A stretch of DNA of 19,200 nucleotides from contig JBPOIS010000002.1 in the NCBI GenBank assembly GCA_052034295.1, positions 1-19,200 on the forward strand, read 5' to 3'. Shown in pieces: positions 15,767 through 19,200 of this stretch (the first letter of the stretch is position 1; each line of letters starts with the position of its first letter). The notes under the pieces are model-generated. The model saw only the letters and a list, made by a program, of their open reading frames with translations. It did no database searches and was not told the DNA's origin. The position numbers were made by a program, and so were the translations under genes. This stretch comes from JBPOIS01 sp052034295. Its GTDB lineage: Bacteria > Pseudomonadota > Gammaproteobacteria > Pseudomonadales > Moraxellaceae.

Positions 15767-15791
15767 AAAAAAAATGGGGGCCATGGCCCCC
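15767..15791 (-). terminator. Strong intrinsic terminator between fimL and nudC
   Basis: The 16-base perfect palindrome GGGGGCCATGGCCCCC (15776-15791; six-pair stem around CATG) is followed on the minus strand by A and eight T (plus-strand A at 15767-15774). It begins 22 bases after the fimL stop codon. Confidence 0.88.
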
Positions 15792-15813
15792 GGGGGTACA
15801 GCAGCAGGCGCGC

Positions 15814-17475
15814 TCAGGCGGCTTCCAGCACGGCCGCACTGCGTTCACCCAGCAGCAGCGGCAGCGAGCCGGTGGGCTTTTGCAGGGTGATGCCTTCCAG
15901 ATAATAGTCGATGCAGGTGATCACATCGGCCACGGCATCCAGCACTTCACGGCTGGGGTCCGGGCCATCCGGCGCAAACAGGCGCTCAATGTCCACCGCC
16001 GCACCGGCCAGCAGCTCATGGCCACGTGACAGGCTGAGGAATTCCAGCGCGCCGCCCGCACTGCTGAGCATGGTGGGCACGTTCTGCATGTTCAGCAGGT
16101 CCTTGCTTTCCATGTAGGCCAGCAGCGCGCGGGTGGCCAGCTCCAGACTGCCCCGGATCTCGGTGATCAGCACCGCGCGGGCTTCATCAAGCTGGTGCAG
16201 GGAAATGTGGGTGTTGTTGAGCGGCATCAGCGCCATGCCCGGCGTGTAGGACTGGTCGAGCAGGGTGATGGCGTTTTCGGCCTGCAGGATCGCCTGCATC
16301 AGATCGCCCAGCACGGTGGCGTCCGGCGCGTCGAACCAGTGCTTCATGTGGGTGGACTGCTGCAGGATCATCTGGGCGGCTTTTTCGCAGTTGAGCACCT
16401 GCAGCACGCGGCCCAGTCGATACATCTGTTCAGACAGCGCCGGATAGCCGCCTTCGACGGCTTCATTGCGGGCCAGACTGTCCAGGGTCAGGTTGATGGC
16501 ATCGATTTCTTCATGCAGCAGCGAGGTGACCTGGTGAATCACCCCCTGATCCGGACCATACAGCTTGGCGTGCAGGGGCAGCAGCAGCTGATCCGGGGCG
16601 TGGGGCAGGGACAGGCGGGCGGCCAGCTGCTGGGCGGCAGGGTGGTTGCGGCCCAGCGCCAGGCTGAGCACGTCCAGCACGGTGGCGGTGGCCGGCAGCT
16701 GACCCGGTTGGGCAAAGCTGCGCTCAATGGCCGCCAGGGTGCGCTTGCGGGTGTCGGACAGCGGGAAGGCGTCGTCCAGGCCCTGCAGGGCGGTGTCCAC
16801 CAGGGACCAGTAGGTGGCGGTCGGGCTGCCGGAAGCCACCTGTGCCATCTGTTCCGCCGCGCGGCTGATCAGGGTCAGGGCCTGTGCAGGTGCTGGCTGC
16901 TGCGGCTTCTGGGTGAGGAGCTGCTGCAGACCGGCCTTGAACATCCGGTGCAAAAAATCGATCTGCGCCTGCTGGCCCTGCAGGTCACTGGTGCTGCCCG
17001 CAGGCTGGCTCAGCTCAGCCGGCAGGGTGCTGGCCTGGAGGAAATGCCCTTCACGCAGCGGGGCCTGACCAGCCTGACGGCGCAGGCGGTTGATGACCGG
17101 CAGCAGCACATGTGGAATGCGCTGGTTGTGCAGCAGCACAAAATCCAGATAGCGGGACAGCATTTCCAGGCCTTCACCGATCAGGCCCAGCTGTTCATCG
17201 CTGGTGTTTTCCGGCTGGCTGGCCAGTTGCTGCAGCACCACGGTCAGCACCGAGGCCAGTTCCCAGGCCCCTTCCAGCGTCAGCAGGCGCAGAATGCCCT
17301 CAATCTGCTGCATGGACTCCGGGGCCTGATTCAGCCCGGCGGTGTTGTATTCGTCTTCGCTGAAGGCGCGCAGGCTGGCTTCGATCTGCCGCAGCGACAA
17401 GATGATTTCGGAATTGACCAAATGAAGAGAGACCGCATCAAAATCGGGCTGGGCCAGTTCGTCGTTTGGGGTCAT
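15814..17475 (-). CDS. fimL: FimL-like type IV pilus / cAMP signalling regulator (ChpA N-terminal homologue)
   Basis: FimL in Pseudomonas aeruginosa is needed for twitching motility and for cAMP-Vfr signalling, where it links the Pil-Chp system to the adenylate cyclase through PilG and FimV. It resembles the N-terminal Hpt-like part of ChpA. The 553-residue length fits. The N-terminal part is helical with LRQIEASLRAFSEDEYN and MQQIEGILRLLTLEGAWELA, a ChpA-like repeat; a Gln/Pro-rich linker follows near 180-205. The central and C-terminal parts contain HEEIDAINLTLDSLARN, LGRVLQVLNCEKAAQMIL, LGDLMQAILQAENAI and DVITCIDYYLEGI. No phosphotransfer H-x-x-K-G motif is visible, as expected for FimL, so it should not take phosphate. 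AGGA lies nine bases before the ATG. No other pilus gene is in the window. Confidence 0.85.
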   Translation of the reverse strand: MTPNDELAQPDFDAVSLHLVNSEIILSLRQIEASLRAFSEDEYNTAGLNQAPESMQQIEGILRLLTLEGAWELASVLTVVLQQLASQPENTSDEQLGLIGEGLEMLSRYLDFVLLHNQRIPHVLLPVINRLRRQAGQAPLREGHFLQASTLPAELSQPAGSTSDLQGQQAQIDFLHRMFKAGLQQLLTQKPQQPAPAQALTLISRAAEQMAQVASGSPTATYWSLVDTALQGLDDAFPLSDTRKRTLAAIERSFAQPGQLPATATVLDVLSLALGRNHPAAQQLAARLSLPHAPDQLLLPLHAKLYGPDQGVIHQVTSLLHEEIDAINLTLDSLARNEAVEGGYPALSEQMYRLGRVLQVLNCEKAAQMILQQSTHMKHWFDAPDATVLGDLMQAILQAENAITLLDQSYTPGMALMPLNNTHISLHQLDEARAVLITEIRGSLELATRALLAYMESKDLLNMQNVPTMLSSAGGALEFLSLSRGHELLAGAAVDIERLFAPDGPDPSREVLDAVADVITCIDYYLEGITLQKPTGSLPLLLGERSAAVLEAA

Positions 17476-17570
17476 GGGATCCGTCCTGTTGAAAATTCGG
17501 TTGAGGCGCCAAATGCCCCTAACTTAGCGCGTTTGCGTGCAGCCTGCCAGAGACAAACGCATTTTGCGGC
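17476..17570 (-). promoter_or_regulatory. fimL leader with inverted repeat
   Basis: This 95-base stretch should hold the fimL promoter. It contains a seven-base inverted repeat, GCGTTTG (17529-17535) and CAAACGC (17554-17560), with 18 bases between. I could not place a convincing -35/-10 pair; TAAGTT near 17520-17526 on the minus strand is a weak -10. The Shine-Dalgarno AGGA precedes the ATG. Confidence 0.3.
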
Positions 17571-17602
17571 AAAAAACCACCGCCCGGCCTGCCGGGGCCG
17601 GG
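17571..17602 (-). terminator. Probable intrinsic terminator after rnhA-dnaQ
   Basis: On the minus strand CCCGGCC (17596-17602) pairs with GGCCGGG (17583-17589) around a six-base loop; a run of six T follows (plus-strand A at 17571-17576) after six G/T/C bases. It sits immediately after the dnaQ stop codon at 17610-17612. Confidence 0.6.
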
Positions 17603-17609
17603 GCGCAGA

Positions 17610-18887
17610 TCAGCCCGGCGGCTGCAGCGCCTGCCACAGACCGGCGCTGTCGCCTTTTTCCAGCCAATGCTGATGCTGTGCCAGTTCCAGCGCCGAGGCC
17701 ACCACCACCCGCAGCTGGCGCCCGGAAAAACGCCGGTGGTGCACCTGCTGGTCACCACCCGGACGGTCATCCTGAATGCCCAGGGCCACCTGCCCGCCGG
17801 TCATGGCCAGATAGATGTCCATGAGGATCTCGGCATCCAGCAGTGCGCCGTGGAAGGTGCGGTCCCTGGGACGGATGTGACAGCGCTTGACCAGTGCATC
17901 CAGGGTGTTTTTCTGGCCGGGATAGCGTTTTTTGGCCATCAGCAGGGTGTCGGTGATCCGGCAGCCCAGATCCAGCAGCGGCGGCAGTGCGCAGCGCTGT
18001 AGTTCACTGTCCAGAAAGCGCACATCAAACATGGCGTTGTGGGCAATCAGTTCGGCTCCGGCCATGAAGGCGCTGAGCTCATGGGCAACCTCGGCAAAGC
18101 GGGGCTTGTCCGCCAGAAACGCATCGGACAGCCCATGGATGGCATAGGAATCGCCCACGGTCCGGTCCGGATTCAGGTACAGGTGCACCTGCTGGCCAGT
18201 GGGTTTGCGGTCCACCACCTCGATCAGGCCAATTTCGACAATGCGGTCGCCGGTGTGTACTTCCAGACCGGTGGTTTCGGTGTCAAAAATCAGCTGGCGG
18301 TGCCCGGTCAGCTCGCGGCTGGGCGGGGGACAAAAGCGGAATTCGGCCATGGCAGTCACCGGATCAGGGGCAGAAAGGGAAGGCATCGCCGGGGCGGGGT
18401 CCAGCGGCGGCCAGCGCTGCAGCAGGGCCGGGCCCTGGGGGTCAGTGACGCCCCGATTGGCCAGCTGGTCGGCGGCTTCGTTGCCGGGGTGGCCGTTGTG
18501 GCCACGCACCCAGTGCCAGCTGACCTGATGGCGGGCACACTGCTGGTCAAGCTGTTGCCACAGGTCGGCATTCAGGACGGGTTTGCCATCGGCCTTGCGC
18601 CAGTTGCGCTTTTTCCAGCCGGGCAGCCATTCGGTGATGCCTTTTTGCACATAGCTGGAATCGGTCCACACCTGTGCACGGCTGCGCTGGGGCAGGTGCG
18701 CCAGCGCCCGGATGGCGGCCGTCAGCTCCATGCGGTTGTTGGTGGTGGCGGATTCGCCGCCCCACAGCTCGGCCTGCAGGCCATCCGGGTAGAGCAGCAG
18801 GGCACCCCAGCCGCCGGGGCCGGGATTGCCCTTGCAAGCCCCATCGGCATAGATCAGCACCCCATCCGGAGTCTTGTCGTGCTGCAC
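17610..18887 (-). CDS. rnhA-dnaQ: Fusion of ribonuclease HI and DNA polymerase III epsilon subunit
   Basis: One 425-codon frame joins two replication enzymes. Residues 9-150 are RNase HI, which cuts RNA in RNA-DNA hybrids: YADGACKGNPGPGGWG, active-site D15, E54, D76 and D140, and H130, with spacing as in E. coli D10/E48/D70/D134/H124. After a Pro/Ala linker (about 150-190) residues 197-425 are the 3'-5' proofreading exonuclease: D202/E204 in FDTETTGL, D288 in AHNAMFDVRF, and H346/D351 in the ExoIII motif. All catalytic residues are present. No ATG fits the start; GTG at 18885-18887 has GAGGTG four bases before it and gives VQHDKTPDGVLIYADG. The frame is open up to 19121, so upstream starts cannot be excluded. 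An internal ATG (MAEFRF) at residue 180 could give free epsilon. Similar fusions are, to my recollection, annotated in Acinetobacter. Confidence 0.93.
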   Translation of the reverse strand: MQHDKTPDGVLIYADGACKGNPGPGGWGALLLYPDGLQAELWGGESATTNNRMELTAAIRALAHLPQRSRAQVWTDSSYVQKGITEWLPGWKKRNWRKADGKPVLNADLWQQLDQQCARHQVSWHWVRGHNGHPGNEAADQLANRGVTDPQGPALLQRWPPLDPAPAMPSLSAPDPVTAMAEFRFCPPPSRELTGHRQLIFDTETTGLEVHTGDRIVEIGLIEVVDRKPTGQQVHLYLNPDRTVGDSYAIHGLSDAFLADKPRFAEVAHELSAFMAGAELIAHNAMFDVRFLDSELQRCALPPLLDLGCRITDTLLMAKKRYPGQKNTLDALVKRCHIRPRDRTFHGALLDAEILMDIYLAMTGGQVALGIQDDRPGGDQQVHHRRFSGRQLRVVVASALELAQHQHWLEKGDSAGLWQALQPPG

Positions 18888-18891
18888 TGAA

Positions 18892-18897
18892 CACCTC
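18892..18897 (-). promoter_or_regulatory. Ribosome binding site deciding the rnhA-dnaQ GTG start
   Basis: GAGGTG on the minus strand ends four bases before the GTG at 18885-18887. No other candidate start close to the RNase H domain has such a site, and the GTG leaves an N-terminus of normal RNase HI length. Confidence 0.65.
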
Positions 18898-19127
18898 GTG
18901 CTGTGGGGCAGATCGCCCCAGGATCGTGAAAAACCCATGCAAACGGTAAACCCCGTGACCTGCGCACTGGCTGTCCGGACCGCCCGCAGGCAAGATGGGG
19001 CATTGTACCCGGCCGGTGGGGCTTTGCCAGAGGGGCGTGGTCCTTTCGTGGCGAGCGACGCTGGGCCACAGCGGTCAAGGTGGCTGAAAATTTGCAACAT
19101 TCTTTGACAACTGCCGGACAACAGGGG

Positions 19128-19157
19128 ATGACAGGCCGCAAATGGCTTTTTTACACT
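19128..19157 (+). promoter_or_regulatory. Candidate sigma-70 promoter at right edge
   Basis: ATGACA (19128-19133, one mismatch to TTGACA), an 18-base spacer, and TACACT (19152-19157, two mismatches to TATAAT). A perfect TTGACA also occurs at 19104-19109 but the hexamer 17 bases later (GATGAC) is poor. It points rightward toward the possible ATG at 19190. Confidence 0.35.
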
Positions 19158-19200
19158 GTGCGACTTTGGAAAAGACAGGTGTGGTGGGCATGGCGATGCA

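Larger units (their letters stand above)
18888..19200. other. Non-coding stretch upstream of rnhA-dnaQ, with a candidate rightward promoter
   Basis: No recognised gene lies in these 313 bases; the open frames here (including the upstream part of the rnhA-dnaQ frame) give protein unlike any family I know. The leftward rnhA-dnaQ promoter must be here but I could not place it. The right end, from about 19080, becomes richer in A and T and looks like a divergent promoter region. A rightward ATG at 19190-19192 (ATGGCGATGCA, with AGGTG about 12 bases before) could be the start of a gene leaving the window, too short to identify. Confidence 0.5.

Noticed and set aside
16195..17673. 492-codon plus-strand open frame across fimL and its leader
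   Set aside because: Antisense shadow of fimL; it spans a terminator and the fimL upstream region and shows no recognisable motif.
18888..19121. 78-codon N-terminal extension of rnhA-dnaQ
   Set aside because: The frame is open by chance; the extra residues are Cys/Arg/Pro-rich and unlike RNase HI, and the GTG at 18885-18887 has a good ribosome binding site.

Overview
The window is ordinary chromosomal DNA of a GC-rich gammaproteobacterium. Several features point to Pseudomonadales: a FimL homologue next to nudC, a cytochrome c4/c5 pair next to engB, and rnfH/bamE/fur together. Within that order the in-frame fusion of RNase HI to DNA polymerase III epsilon suggests a high-GC relative of the Moraxellaceae. 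That placement is an inference from gene content, not from a search. No IS element, phage gene, CRISPR array, tRNA or rRNA was seen.

Left part (1-5137): the 3'-truncated plsB (phospholipid synthesis) runs leftward off the window. Divergent from it are corA (Mg2+ transport) and tesB (acyl-CoA thioesterase II); tesB converges on engB (ribosome-assembly GTPase).

Middle (5138-9312): a divergent promoter region separates engB from two periplasmic cytochrome genes, c5 and c4, each followed by a strong intrinsic terminator. Next comes a two-gene unit: a polytopic membrane protein that looks like a compact, degenerate neurotransmitter:sodium symporter (NSS) relative, followed by rnfH, whose TTG start directly abuts its stop codon. 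rnfH converges on bamE (outer-membrane assembly lipoprotein), which is divergent from fur (iron regulator). fur converges on rnk.

Right part (8899-18887): every gene reads leftward. In transcription order they are rnhA-dnaQ fusion, fimL, nudC, a GT-C family membrane glycosyltransferase resembling AftB-type arabinofuranosyltransferases, metH (cobalamin-dependent methionine synthase) and rnk. Terminator-like hairpins after dnaQ and fimL suggest that this is several transcription units rather than one operon. The last 313 bases (18888-19200) hold no recognised gene, only a candidate rightward promoter and a possible start codon at the very edge.

I found no convincing new multi-gene system. The items most worth a second look are the rnhA-dnaQ fusion, the NSS-like protein that has lost the family's sodium-site signature, and the AftB-like glycosyltransferase in a neighbourhood that includes a type IV pilus regulator.
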